Assembly (NCBI GenBank): GCA_041737175.1 | Contig: JBGSSF010000020.1 | Coordinates: 1-64,000 of the forward strand | Source: UBA5072 sp041737175 | Lineage (GTDB): Bacteria > Bacteroidota > Bacteroidia > Bacteroidales > UBA10428 | DNA length: 64,000 nucleotides | Direction of reading: 5' to 3' | Shown here: positions 24,446-32,539 of the stretch, piece by piece | Numbering within the stretch: position 1 is the first letter of the stretch | Layout of the letters: the number at the start of each line of letters is the position of its first letter | Made by a program: the position numbers and the translations under genes | The notes under the pieces: model-generated | Told to the model about the DNA's origin: nothing | Databases searched by the model: none | Seen by the model: only the letters and a program-made list of their open reading frames with translations

Positions 24446-25006
24446 TTATTGCTGTTTAAATAGTTTATACAATTCTTCCAATCTAATCCTGAGCGCCAGA
24501 ACGGCATATCTCTTCCGCGAGATGAGCGTGTTGATCGGAATGCCGGTTTTTTCGGAGATTTCCTTAAAGGTGATATCTTCAAATTCATTCGCGATAAAAA
24601 CATCCCGTTGCTCATCGGGAAGTTCGTTGAGAACCTCTTCAATCTCTTCCCAGATCAGCTCTTTGAGCTCATCCTCCTCCGGAGTGGATCCGAGCGCCGG
24701 CAGTATATCGGCGAGCGACAACGGGCCCTCTTCACTGTCCCTGGCTGCTTTGGTGTAACTTATGCTTACCGGCCGCTTCTTGCGGAATTGGTCGATGATG
24801 CGGTTGTTGGTTACTTTATACAGCCAGGCAGTTAGGTTTTCTATCCGGTCGAGGTCTCTGAACCCCAGTGTAAGCTGGTAGAAGACATCCTGCAGTATAT
24901 CTTCCGCTTCCACACCGCCGGAAACCCTGTTCCTGATATAGCCAAGAAGTCTTTTCCTCTCGGTTTTATAGGCAGAAGTTATTCTTTCCGACTCTTTTGG
25001 GCTCAT
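24446..25006 (-). CDS. ECF-type RNA polymerase sigma factor
   Basis: A 186-residue sigma-70 family protein. Region 2 contains the promoter-melting segment AEDILQDVFYQLTLGFRDLD and NLTAWLYKVTNNRIIDQFRK. A charged linker follows, then region 4 with the helix-turn-helix ELPDEQRDVFIANEFEDITF, EISEKTGIPINTLISRKRYA. No receiver or extra domain. It heads a two-gene unit with the small membrane protein and is preceded by the leftward TPR gene. The regulon is unknown. Confidence 0.93.
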   Translation of the reverse strand: MSPKESERITSAYKTERKRLLGYIRNRVSGGVEAEDILQDVFYQLTLGFRDLDRIENLTAWLYKVTNNRIIDQFRKKRPVSISYTKAARDSEEGPLSLADILPALGSTPEEDELKELIWEEIEEVLNELPDEQRDVFIANEFEDITFKEISEKTGIPINTLISRKRYAVLALRIRLEELYKLFKQQ

Positions 25007-25116
25007 GGGGTATATGTTATATTAGCAGAGACGAAACAAAAAGAAGAATATTTTAAGTAAAATAATTATTTCTGATGAATGATCAAAGGGGGGAATAATT
25101 TATAGGAGGAAAGTCT

Positions 25117-25171
25117 TGCAGTCTTGCAGTCTTGCAGTCAGCAGTCATGCAGTTAGGCAGTTATGCAGTTA
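25117..25171. repeat. Octamer array TGCAGTCN/TGCAGTTA containing a stop codon
   Basis: Units TGCAGTCT, TGCAGTCT, TGCAGTCA, GCAGTCA (7 bp), TGCAGTTA, GGCAGTTA and TGCAGTTA. The final TTA (25169-25171) is the reverse complement of the TAA stop of the TPR gene, so the array supplies the stop codon. Confidence 0.8.
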
Positions 25172-26101
25172 GGAAGAAGAAAGGCGATTTTTTAGATCCT
25201 GGGCAATTTCGTCATCCGGATCTTCGGCGAGAAGCCGTGTGGCAATGGCCAGGGCCTGATCGTTGTCGCCCAGAAGGATGAGGGCTTCCGCTTTTTTGTA
25301 AAGGATTGTATTTCCAACCCTGTAATCTTCAGCTTTTTCGTCATGCGTAAGGGCAATATCGCAACTCTCCAGAGTTTTTGCGGCATCGCCCAGCTTCAGG
25401 TAACAATCTGCCATGTTGTTCCAGGTTAATGCAAGATTGAAATGGTAGTTTTTATTGTCACGGTCTTGTTCCATTTTGTCCCTGATACTCATAAACGATT
25501 CCAGCGCCTTCGGGTAATCCTTGCCCTTCATATTCATAAAGCCATTCAGACTTTCCAGGGACAGGTTGGACGGATACAATTCTTTAGCCCGGTTCAGCAG
25601 CCTTTGGAATACCGGGATGTAATCCTCGTTTTCCGCTTTGAGGTATAAGTTTGAAATGGTATCCGTAACGTTATCCTCATCGGTGTAACGCTCCACCATA
25701 ACGGTTCCGGCATTTTCGAGCCTGTCATACTCTTTTAGGGTGACAAACCTTCCAATGGAGATAAAGTCGGAAAGTTCCTGACGGAATGGATCTGCCAGGG
25801 ATGAACCGGAAAATTCCGTGAAATGATTTACGGCAGTAAGATCTTCGTCAAGCGACTCATTGAGGATGGCAACAAGCATCACATGCAGGGAATTCCCCGG
25901 TATTCCGGTTTTCTGCAACTCCGCAATGCCGTCCTCCATCCTGTCATAGCGAAGTTCTCCATAATCGAGGTATTTGCTGCACACTTCGCAGATCTTCCGG
26001 ACAGGCCGGTCCTGCCCCTTCTTTTCATTTTCAATGACCTCCAGTAAACCGGCTTTGATTTTATCACTCAATACTTCGGGGACATCTATGAAGAGAGACA
26101 T
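25169..26101 (-). CDS. TPR-like helical repeat protein
   Basis: A 310-residue cytoplasmic protein without signal peptide. The C-terminal half shows tetratricopeptide-like repeats (SLESLNGFMNMKGKDYPKAL, NNMADCYLKLGDAAKTLESC, KKAEALILLGDNDQALAIAT with A8/G8-type spacing). The N-terminal half has a CEVCSKYLDYGELRYDRMED segment with two cysteines and a helical, acidic region. It is likely a protein-interaction scaffold. Its neighbour downstream is the ECF sigma gene, but a repeat array lies between, so co-regulation is uncertain. Specific family not recognised. Confidence 0.75.
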   Translation of the reverse strand: MSLFIDVPEVLSDKIKAGLLEVIENEKKGQDRPVRKICEVCSKYLDYGELRYDRMEDGIAELQKTGIPGNSLHVMLVAILNESLDEDLTAVNHFTEFSGSSLADPFRQELSDFISIGRFVTLKEYDRLENAGTVMVERYTDEDNVTDTISNLYLKAENEDYIPVFQRLLNRAKELYPSNLSLESLNGFMNMKGKDYPKALESFMSIRDKMEQDRDNKNYHFNLALTWNNMADCYLKLGDAAKTLESCDIALTHDEKAEDYRVGNTILYKKAEALILLGDNDQALAIATRLLAEDPDDEIAQDLKNRLSSS

Positions 26102-26145
26102 GATTTAAGCGTTTTGATCCGGGGATAAAGATAGTATTTTAGTCT

Positions 26146-26257
26146 TGCAGTCTTGCAGTCTTGCAGTCATGCAGTCCTGCAGTCGTGCAGTCATGCAGTC
26201 GTGCAGTCTTGCAGTCATGCAGTTGTGCAGTCTTGCAGTCATTCGGTCATGCAGTCG
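26146..26257. repeat. Fourteen-unit octamer array TGCAGTCN running into the yhhN-like gene
   Basis: Fourteen 8-bp units are in perfect phase over 112 bases. Most are TGCAGTC followed by any base; one is TGCAGTTG and one TTCGGTCA. The stop codon of the YhhN-like gene (26247-26249) is the last three bases of unit 13, and unit 14 encodes its last residues. Confidence 0.85.
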
Positions 26258-26924
26258 GGTTATACTGCTTAATATAGCCCAAGACAATCAGGAACTGCCC
26301 CGTTACATAGGTTGACATGATCCAGAGCGTAGAGTTAGGCAAAGGTTGGCTGAATTTATTGATGGCGAGTAGGGAGTCGGATATGATAAACAACGCGGCA
26401 CCGATCAGAACGAGATAAAAACTGAGCCTGCTTACCTTATTGATTCTGGTAATGGCAGCTGCAAGCATGGAAAGAAGAATGGCGGTATAAACAATGACAG
26501 GTATCCGCATATCACCCAAATCATCATACAAATAACAGAGCAATGCCACACCAAATAAGTAAACCGGCAGGATGAAAAAGAATAATTTCTTCGGTCCGAT
26601 GCTTCTGCCGGGAGTGATATAGAAAACAACGAAGTACAATATATGGGTAGTCATGAAGCACAATAATCCGGTGATGAAGAGGCCTGCACTTTGTCCGGGG
26701 ATTTCCAGCGCTACATCTCCTGCCCAGGAGAAGAACATCGCCAGGAGCATTAACCAGTGCGATTTGATATGATCAGGGTTGATATTGACCAGAAAAAGGA
26801 TGATCAGAAGTGGAATAATAATTCCCTTCACAGTTATTTCCGGTAAGAAACCAGGGTTATATTTCAGCAGAATGAATGTAATACCTGACAGGAAATACAA
26901 GACAGATAGAATCTTTGTTTTCAT
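26247..26924 (-). CDS. YhhN/TMEM86-family membrane protein (lysoplasmalogenase-like)
   Basis: A 225-residue integral membrane protein with about eight hydrophobic helices. The YhhN/TMEM86 pattern is visible: AGDVALEIPGQSAGLFITGL (conserved GD and GL), CFMTTHILYFVVFY, and ALFIISDSLLAINKF (the ISD motif). Eukaryotic TMEM86B hydrolyses lysoplasmalogens; the bacterial substrate is less certain. The C-terminal Pro-Thr-Ala and the stop codon are encoded by the octamer array. No operon partner. Confidence 0.85.
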   Translation of the reverse strand: MKTKILSVLYFLSGITFILLKYNPGFLPEITVKGIIIPLLIILFLVNINPDHIKSHWLMLLAMFFSWAGDVALEIPGQSAGLFITGLLCFMTTHILYFVVFYITPGRSIGPKKLFFFILPVYLFGVALLCYLYDDLGDMRIPVIVYTAILLSMLAAAITRINKVSRLSFYLVLIGAALFIISDSLLAINKFSQPLPNSTLWIMSTYVTGQFLIVLGYIKQYNPTA

Positions 26925-27106
26925 AATTATAGTAAGCCGTTTGATTATTGCGGTATAGTCTTTGAAGAATTCAAATTTAAAGAATTTAAGGAGATGTTTT
27001 TATCGGAATTATTCGCACCCACATGCAACCCGCACAGCTGCTCATGAACATGTTTAGGAATTCCGCCAGAAGCATATTAGTTTCATATTCAACTTTCTTT
27101 TATGTC

Positions 27107-27132
27107 ACTTTTTTGCTACAGCGCAAAAAAGT
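27107..27132. repeat. Inverted repeat ACTTTTTTGC / GCAAAAAAGT
   Basis: Perfect 10-bp arms (27107-27116 and 27123-27132) around a 6-base loop. GTAACCAAAAA follows, a flank also seen beside the related hairpin at 27482 in altered form. Confidence 0.7.
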
Positions 27133-27143
27133 AACCAAAAAAC

Positions 27144-27288
27144 GCCGCCGCTGCTGAAAAAATTACTAAAAATCAATTCATTACGCTAAAAGAAAATAAA
27201 CTCGCCCCGCAGGAATCGGGGCTCAGACATATTTTCTTTTTTAACGCTTCATGAATTGATTTTTTTCACGCATTTTTTCAGAGGCGGA
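27144..27288. repeat. 145-bp imperfect long inverted repeat
   Basis: Arms of about 68-70 bases (from CCGCCGCTGCTGAAAAAATT to CTCGCCCCG, and back from CGGGGCTC to CAGAGGCGG) pair with small bulges around the loop CAGGAAT. Matching blocks include AAATCAATTCAT with ATGAATTGATTT, and AGAAAATA with TATTTTCT. Transcribed, it would make one long hairpin. Confidence 0.75.
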
Positions 27289-27405
27289 TTTTATTACATC
27301 TATGGCGTCGGATTCGACCTGAGAACTTGTGGATAGTTAAATTGGAATTTCCAATGATCAAGGTGGCACGGCCTCATACAAAGCTTGCCATGTGCGTTGG
27401 CTTCC

Positions 27406-27469
27406 CCACAAACGGAGCAGAAAATCAGGGCCCCGCCATTGGCGGGGAGCCTGATTTTTTCGTTTGTGG
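27406..27469. repeat. Compound hairpin with GC core
   Basis: Three nested arms pair in order: CCACAAACG with CGTTTGTGG, AAAATCAGG with CCTGATTTT, and CCCCGCC with GGCGGGG around a 3-nt loop ATT. The 64-base unit could work as a terminator, having T-rich sequence on both sides. Confidence 0.75.
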
Positions 27470-27481
27470 TGACTTTTTCTG

Positions 27482-27512
27482 TTCCTCTTTTGTGTGGCAG
27501 ACAAAAGAGGAA
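27482..27512. repeat. Inverted repeat TTCCTCTTTTGT / ACAAAAGAGGAA
   Basis: Perfect 12-bp arms around the 7-base loop GTGGCAG, 12 bases after the compound hairpin. Confidence 0.7.
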
Positions 27513-27658
27513 ATCAAGAAGGCTTAATTTAAAATAAATCTGTTACCGGCGGAATTCGTAATTCCGCCTTGCATAAGGCATTAAAAAACCTGGCTAATAC
27601 ATCAAATGTATCTTCTCCCGGTTCTCCCAAGCCGCCTGGTTTTCATATTTCACTTCTA

Positions 27659-28267
27659 TTACCTCGTCCCCTTCAGCTTCTTGATTTCGTTGAAGTGATC
27701 AATGGCCATTTTTTCGCGCTCGATGCGGGTTTTCTTGCGGTATTCCTCAAATTCCTCCTTGAGTTCCTCCAGGTCTTTTTGGGTTTTGACTGTGATCGAT
27801 CTGTTCTGCCTGAATGTCAGGTATCCGACAATCAGCAGGAAAGCAAGTGCGCCCAGGATGGTCCACATGAAAGTATTGTAAGTAACTTTATTTACTTCGA
27901 TTCCCAACACACGAATGCTGTTCTTTGTGCGGGTTTTTTCATCCAGTTCAGTTCTGGAAGTCTCCAGGCTTTTCTGAAGTGAGTCAATCCGGGTGTTGAG
28001 CTCTGAAGTTTGCAGGATGAGTCCGTTAATTCTCTTTTTGGCCTGATTCAGTGTATCCAGGGTATTCCGGCTTATGTTCCTGAACATATCTTCCCGGATG
28101 GCCCTGTAGTTTTCGTAGATCCGGGTCTTCTCATCCAGGTATTTCAATTGTTCCGGTATGGTACCCTGTTTAAACACATCGGGAAGTTCGTTCTGACAGT
28201 TGCTTCTGACGAATGCTGCCAGAAGGATTGCTGTGAGGACACCCATTCTTAAGATTAACTGCCTCAT
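27659..28267 (-). CDS. Coiled-coil membrane protein
   Basis: A 202-residue protein. An N-terminal signal or anchor (VLTAILLAAFVRSNCQ) is followed by a periplasmic helical region with heptad-like spacing (LDTLNQAKKRINGLILQTSE, RIDSLQKSLETSRTELDEKT). One membrane helix (FMWTILGALAFLLIVGYLTF) comes next, then a charged cytoplasmic coiled coil rich in Glu/Lys. The same architecture recurs in Bacteroidota, where it is sometimes misnamed a tRNA methyltransferase; no methyltransferase motif is present here. Function unknown. Confidence 0.75.
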   Translation of the reverse strand: MRQLILRMGVLTAILLAAFVRSNCQNELPDVFKQGTIPEQLKYLDEKTRIYENYRAIREDMFRNISRNTLDTLNQAKKRINGLILQTSELNTRIDSLQKSLETSRTELDEKTRTKNSIRVLGIEVNKVTYNTFMWTILGALAFLLIVGYLTFRQNRSITVKTQKDLEELKEEFEEYRKKTRIEREKMAIDHFNEIKKLKGTR

Positions 28268-28360
28268 TATTTTAGGATTAGATTAAAGCTTGTATTGCCG
28301 GCTTTGACAAAAAAGAAACGAAAAAGGAGAGGAAATATTGCTCCCACGGCCTGCGCCGAA

Positions 28361-28912
28361 CTACTTTTTCTTCTTTTTCCTGTAACTGAAATCAATAACC
28401 ATACCGTTGTTGTCGATGTTGCTGCCCTGTCGCCATAACTTCTGATTCTCAGCATCATCTTTCAAACGTTCATTGCTGATGGTTTCGCTGCCGATCCTTT
28501 CGATCGTTTCGGGATATAAGATTTTATGGCTTGACTGATCCGCTTCAGCCGGTTTTACAACCACACTCCTGTATTCCCCTTTTCCGGCATGGTTCCTGAT
28601 AAGACCGGGGTTGGCGGCAGCCATTTTTTCAATTTCTTTTTCGAGCTGATGGATCTCCGCGGTATCCAGTTGTTGCAGGATGAGGGAATCGGGGTATATA
28701 TGTGAATTTAGCCAGAAGGTCGTACCGGTTTGCTGAATGTAGCTGTATTCAAATTTCGAAGTGGTGATCTCAGGGAACAGGTTAAAACCGATTTTTTCAT
28801 TCCTGTCAATGATTTCCCCGATGGCGGGATGCAGTATATAAATGCTGTCCTGGGGAAGGCACACCATTCCGGTGAACAGCATCAAACTTATTACAAACGC
28901 TAGTTTTTTCAT
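28361..28912 (-). CDS. Secreted protein of unknown function
   Basis: A 183-residue protein with a cleavable or lipobox-like signal (MKKLAFVISLMLFTGMVC). The mature part has a short motif-free region (ILHPAIGEIIDRNEKIGFNL) and a helical stretch (LEKEIEKMAAANPGLI). The tail is rich in lysine (YRKKKKK). I do not recognise the family. It lies 17 bases downstream of the 355-residue CotH-like gene in the same direction, so an operon is likely. Confidence 0.65.
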   Translation of the reverse strand: MKKLAFVISLMLFTGMVCLPQDSIYILHPAIGEIIDRNEKIGFNLFPEITTSKFEYSYIQQTGTTFWLNSHIYPDSLILQQLDTAEIHQLEKEIEKMAAANPGLIRNHAGKGEYRSVVVKPAEADQSSHKILYPETIERIGSETISNERLKDDAENQKLWRQGSNIDNNGMVIDFSYRKKKKK

Positions 28913-28929
28913 TGTAATGAATTTTTGTG

Positions 28930-29997
28930 CTAAAAGTCTTTACAACTTTTCAGCATATCATACACTACGGTATTCCTTTTGTCGAATTTACCATAAAAAC
29001 CATTCAGGTAGTTGATCATTTGTTTTTTGGTTTTTACGCTGAGATAGTGGAATCCATTGATAACTCCGTAAAATTCATCTTTTCTCTCAGCAAATTCCCG
29101 GATGGCTTTCAGCATCACTTCCTCGTCCCTGCAAATTCCCAGGTACAGTCGATCCCGGACGGATTGGATCGGCAATTCCTCAAAAGGTAAGGCATACGGC
29201 GCATCCACCAGTCCGCAATAATCAAAATCATAAGCCACTGCAACACCTGATATGGGATACCTGGAATCGAACTTGGAAAATACCTGGATATTATGCAGAT
29301 TGGGAACCGACCAGTCTGTATTTCCGATCATGTATTGAAAAATGGCGAGCCGGTCCATAACATCCGTCATGATATTCTTCTGGGTGAGGGTAGTTGAAAC
29401 ATTTTCAAAAGTACCGGTCCTTTTTTCATAGAGTTCAATGGGTTCAATGGCAAATCCATATTCTTTAATGGGCTTTTTCTTTTTATGCGTGTCGATGTAA
29501 TTGATTTCAAGAAGCCTGACCCGCAGGCTGTTATCCGTAAGCGCATTGTATAGCCTGTACGTGAGATATTCTTTCAGTATGTAGGTTTCAAAGCCAATTT
29601 TACAATGGGGGACCAGCTTCAGTTTATCGATACCTCCGAATACCTCGTTATCGGTATCGTTTATTCTGAAATTCAAACGAAGTGGCGGAAAGTCACAAAA
29701 GGTTCGGCGAAAATTCCCCCGGGCCCGCAACTTGATATTTTTGTTTATCGAATCATTTTCACCGATGTAATAGGTAAGAACAGCATCCAGATTTTCTTCA
29801 ACCGGCTTTTTCTTCATGTAATACTTGATGTCAAAACGAAGGAAGATCTTCAGGAGTTCATCGTTGTCGAAAAGTCCGGCATTAAAATCCTGCGAATCGG
29901 CAATGGCAAAGGTGCTATCATTCGGTACCACCTGGCCGGAAACCGGGATCGAAAATAAGACTGACATCAGTAAAAGCCCTAAAAATGATGCTTTCAT
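28930..29997 (-). CDS. Secreted protein with distant CotH/kinase-like features
   Basis: A 355-residue protein with a signal peptide (FLGLLLMSVLFSIPVSGQ). An RARGNFRRTFCDFPPLRLNF segment resembles the opening motif of CotH-family spore-coat kinases. Later GNTDWSVPNLHNI and AVAYDFDYCGLVDAPYA provide a D...N...D-F-D series like a kinase catalytic loop and metal-binding motif. The call is by motif resemblance only; distant homology to HipA-like kinases would look similar. If real, it would be a secreted or periplasmic phosphotransferase. It lies upstream of the unknown 183-residue gene and downstream of a barrel-like gene, with short gaps. Confidence 0.6.
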   Translation of the reverse strand: MKASFLGLLLMSVLFSIPVSGQVVPNDSTFAIADSQDFNAGLFDNDELLKIFLRFDIKYYMKKKPVEENLDAVLTYYIGENDSINKNIKLRARGNFRRTFCDFPPLRLNFRINDTDNEVFGGIDKLKLVPHCKIGFETYILKEYLTYRLYNALTDNSLRVRLLEINYIDTHKKKKPIKEYGFAIEPIELYEKRTGTFENVSTTLTQKNIMTDVMDRLAIFQYMIGNTDWSVPNLHNIQVFSKFDSRYPISGVAVAYDFDYCGLVDAPYALPFEELPIQSVRDRLYLGICRDEEVMLKAIREFAERKDEFYGVINGFHYLSVKTKKQMINYLNGFYGKFDKRNTVVYDMLKSCKDF

Positions 29998-30013
29998 GGA
30001 GGAGTATACAAAG

Positions 30014-30742
30014 TTAAAGTGTATAAGCCAATCCTAGATTCCACTGGAATTCAGGGGAGGGAGTCATATTGCTGGTGATGGGCTGGATAGCCTGGAAAAA
30101 AAGGGACAGGGGTATGCTCCTTAATCCTGCTGAAATCCTTGGAGCAATGAACAAGCCATCATTCTTATCGGTGTAATCGATATAAAAGAGCTGCAGGTTG
30201 ACAGCCACCAGAATTTGCTTTCCCAGAGGGATATCCGTTTTATCTGCAATGAGATCAATAAAATGACCCTTCAGGCTTCCCTTCTCCTGCCCGTTGTCAC
30301 TCCAATAGGCCAATGACAGTGATGTACCCGGATTAAACTTATAGATCCCGGCCAGTTCAAAGGCAAAATACCTTTCCCCCCTAAGCAACGTTTCTTCCGG
30401 CAATTTGTAATCGGTAAAAAACGAGCTGATGTTTATCCCTGTTCTTAATTCAAAGGATGGCCGGTTAACCAGTTTAAAATGAAACCAGTTATCGATGAAC
30501 CAGGGTTTTCCGTCGAGGCCGTAAGCCAGCGTGGGATCATAGCTGAACCTTCCCTTGGCCAGTGTAACAGAGGCCATGGCAGCCGGATCACCCAGGGAAA
30601 ATGCAGGGATGGAGGATATGCCGTTGCTGTTCAGGCTGAACGTGACACCGGCTTTCAGTTTGGCTTTGGTGCTGTCCGCGTTCTCCCGTGAATAGGAGGC
30701 TGCTATTAAGAATACAAATACCAGGCAAAGAGAAAATCTCAT
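30014..30742 (-). CDS. Putative outer-membrane beta-barrel protein
   Basis: A 242-residue protein with a signal peptide (MRFSLCLVFVFLIAASYS). Alternating amphipathic strands (FHFKLVNRPSFELRTGINIS, YFAFELAGIYKF, QILVAVNLQLFYIDYTD, FQWNLGLAYTL) end in a hydrophobic C-terminal residue, as in outer-membrane barrels. It ends 17 bases before the CotH-like gene and probably starts that operon. No family name recognised. Confidence 0.7.
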   Translation of the reverse strand: MRFSLCLVFVFLIAASYSRENADSTKAKLKAGVTFSLNSNGISSIPAFSLGDPAAMASVTLAKGRFSYDPTLAYGLDGKPWFIDNWFHFKLVNRPSFELRTGINISSFFTDYKLPEETLLRGERYFAFELAGIYKFNPGTSLSLAYWSDNGQEKGSLKGHFIDLIADKTDIPLGKQILVAVNLQLFYIDYTDKNDGLFIAPRISAGLRSIPLSLFFQAIQPITSNMTPSPEFQWNLGLAYTL

Positions 30743-30840
30743 TCTGTTCTTATTTTAGGAAAACGCCTAAAGATAAGCGATGCTTCTGACTTTTAAGCAA
30801 TTTCCAAACAAAAACAAAATACAAATTAGCTGGTAAGCGA

Positions 30841-31134
30841 TTATGCTTTCTCGATGATAACCTCGCGCACAGCTTCAATAGCTACTTGCTTTATGAAATC
30901 ATCCAGACCGTTTGGATTTTCATTGAGCATCCAGATTTCTTCGTACGAGATCAGCCTGTTTGTTTCGGCGTAACGCAGGAATTTGTCGAACCACGTGTCA
31001 AATACCGCCAGGAACCTGCTGTCGTCCCAGTTGCTCATGTCTTTATCCCCCGGCATCAATTCCAGGATGAATGCTGCAAGATCGTGTCCGATTTCATGGA
31101 TTCTTTTGTTGGGAAACGTCATAACTCTTTTCAT
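30841..31134 (-). CDS. Small hypothetical protein
   Basis: This 97-residue acidic, helical protein has no signal or membrane segment. Aromatic-rich segments (FLAVFDTWFDKFLRYAE, YEEIWMLNENPNGLDDF) are visible. Another Met at residue 5 could be the start. No family recognised. It stands alone, with a 244-base gap to the divergent GH16 gene in which only A/T-rich spacer is visible. Confidence 0.55.
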   Translation of the reverse strand: MKRVMTFPNKRIHEIGHDLAAFILELMPGDKDMSNWDDSRFLAVFDTWFDKFLRYAETNRLISYEEIWMLNENPNGLDDFIKQVAIEAVREVIIEKA

Positions 31135-31384
31135 AACGGGTTAGTTTTGAAAGATGTAAAGTGCTATTCTACAATACTATTGTACGTAGAAAAACAGCAC
31201 GGGTGACGGTTTTTCCCCGTTATATGACTAATTGATAGAAGGTTGTGACGAATGACCAAATTGCAGCCGGGAATGTTAAAACTCAGTACGATTCACTTTA
31301 TTCGGATTGTGTTTTTTATCTTTGTCACGCAATATTCGATACTTGCGTATTGCATGCAATGAGTAAAAACAAAAACGATTGATT

Positions 31385-32506
31385 ATGCACAGTAAGATAT
31401 TTTTTCTGGTTCTCCTGATTTTGCAGGGACTGGTTTCCAATTCCTGCAAAAATGAAAACGGCTCTTCAGAAATGCCGGAAGTCGTCCTCAACAATGCTCC
31501 TGCGTTGGTTGGTGAAGATGTGATAAATTCATCCGTCAGCCTGCCTGTATTTTTATCCGGCGCCAGCGATGAAAAGGTGACACTGAGTTATTCAACGCAT
31601 GACAGTACGGCTGTAGCGGGCAAAAACTACACGGCGGTCACTTCCGGCACATTGACCTTTAGCCCCGGCGAAACCTCCAAGACGATCATCATCAATATCC
31701 TGCATGATACTGTGGGTAAACAGGATGTATACTTCAAGGTGAAGCTTGCCGATCCCATGAATGTTGTTCTGGATAATTCTGAGTTGGCAGTGCGCATCAT
31801 CAATGTCGATTATGCATCACTCGCCTGGAGTGATGAATTCAGTGAGGCAAACCTGAATACTGCCTGGTGGAATTACGAACAGGGAAATAACAGCGGCTGG
31901 GGAAACAATGAACTGGAGGTATATACGAATAAAACTGAAAATGTCCATTTGGATACCGGTTACCTGCATATCACCGCTCTGAGTCCTTCGGCCAATTACT
32001 ATACATCAGGCAGGATTACAACACAGGGGAAAAAGGAGTTCACGTATGGCAAGATCGTGTTACGTGCCAAACTGCCTGAGGGCCAAGGTATATGGCCTGC
32101 TTTGTGGATGCTGGGTTCAAACATTTCCACGATAAGCTGGCCCGGATGCGGAGAAATTGATATCATGGAATATCTCGGACACGAGACCAATAAAGTCTAT
32201 GGCACGGTTCACTGGAATGATAACGGACATCGATATATCGGAAGTAATATGACCCTGTTGACGGGTACCTTTCATGCAGACTTCCACATTTTTACTTTGG
32301 TATGGACTCCGAACCGTTTCATCTGGTATGTTGATAACCAGCAGTATTTTGAAAAGGAACGTCTTACCATCAGTAAATTTCCCTTTGACCTGCCGCAATT
32401 CTTCATCTTTAATGTGGCCGTCGGCGGGAACTGGCCTGGTCCGCCGGATGAATTCACAGTTTTTCCGCAGCATATGATCGTGGATTATGTGCGGGTTTAT
32501 CAGTAA
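31385..32506 (+). CDS. GH16 family glycoside hydrolase lipoprotein with Calx-beta domain
   Basis: The ATG at 31385 gives a 373-residue lipoprotein (MHSKIFFLVLLILQGLVSNSC); a TTG two codons upstream is also in frame. A Calx-beta-type domain (about 30-140: VSLPVFLSGASDEKVTLSYS, GKNYTAVTSGTLTFSPGETS) precedes a complete GH16 beta-jelly-roll. The catalytic signature EIDIME gives nucleophile E257, D259 and acid/base E262. The flanking GKIVLRAKLPEGQGIWPALW, VYGTVHWND and WTPNRFIWYVDNQ motifs are also present. It should cleave beta-1,3 or mixed-linkage glucans, or other GH16 targets such as agar or porphyran, at the surface. Substrate cannot be set from sequence. It sits 33 bases before the thioredoxin-like gene, possibly in an operon. 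Confidence 0.93.
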   Translation: MHSKIFFLVLLILQGLVSNSCKNENGSSEMPEVVLNNAPALVGEDVINSSVSLPVFLSGASDEKVTLSYSTHDSTAVAGKNYTAVTSGTLTFSPGETSKTIIINILHDTVGKQDVYFKVKLADPMNVVLDNSELAVRIINVDYASLAWSDEFSEANLNTAWWNYEQGNNSGWGNNELEVYTNKTENVHLDTGYLHITALSPSANYYTSGRITTQGKKEFTYGKIVLRAKLPEGQGIWPALWMLGSNISTISWPGCGEIDIMEYLGHETNKVYGTVHWNDNGHRYIGSNMTLLTGTFHADFHIFTLVWTPNRFIWYVDNQQYFEKERLTISKFPFDLPQFFIFNVAVGGNWPGPPDEFTVFPQHMIVDYVRVYQ

Positions 32507-32539
32507 AATACCTTAAATTCGCGTCCTAAAACAGATATC

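Larger units (their letters stand above)
26925..27658. other. 734-base non-coding region filled with inverted repeats
   Basis: No believable gene. Four hairpins are seen, listed separately, separated by AT-rich DNA. The short open frames that cross it are made of the repeats. It may be a graveyard of palindromic elements between the YhhN gene and the coiled-coil membrane protein. Confidence 0.6.

Noticed and set aside
26105..26287. 60-residue frame full of RLHDCMTA repeats on the minus strand
   Set aside because: It is the TGCAGTCN octamer array translated; no start context or domain.
27327..27527. 66-residue rightward frame
   Set aside because: It crosses the compound hairpin and the 12-bp inverted repeat; residues come from palindromes.
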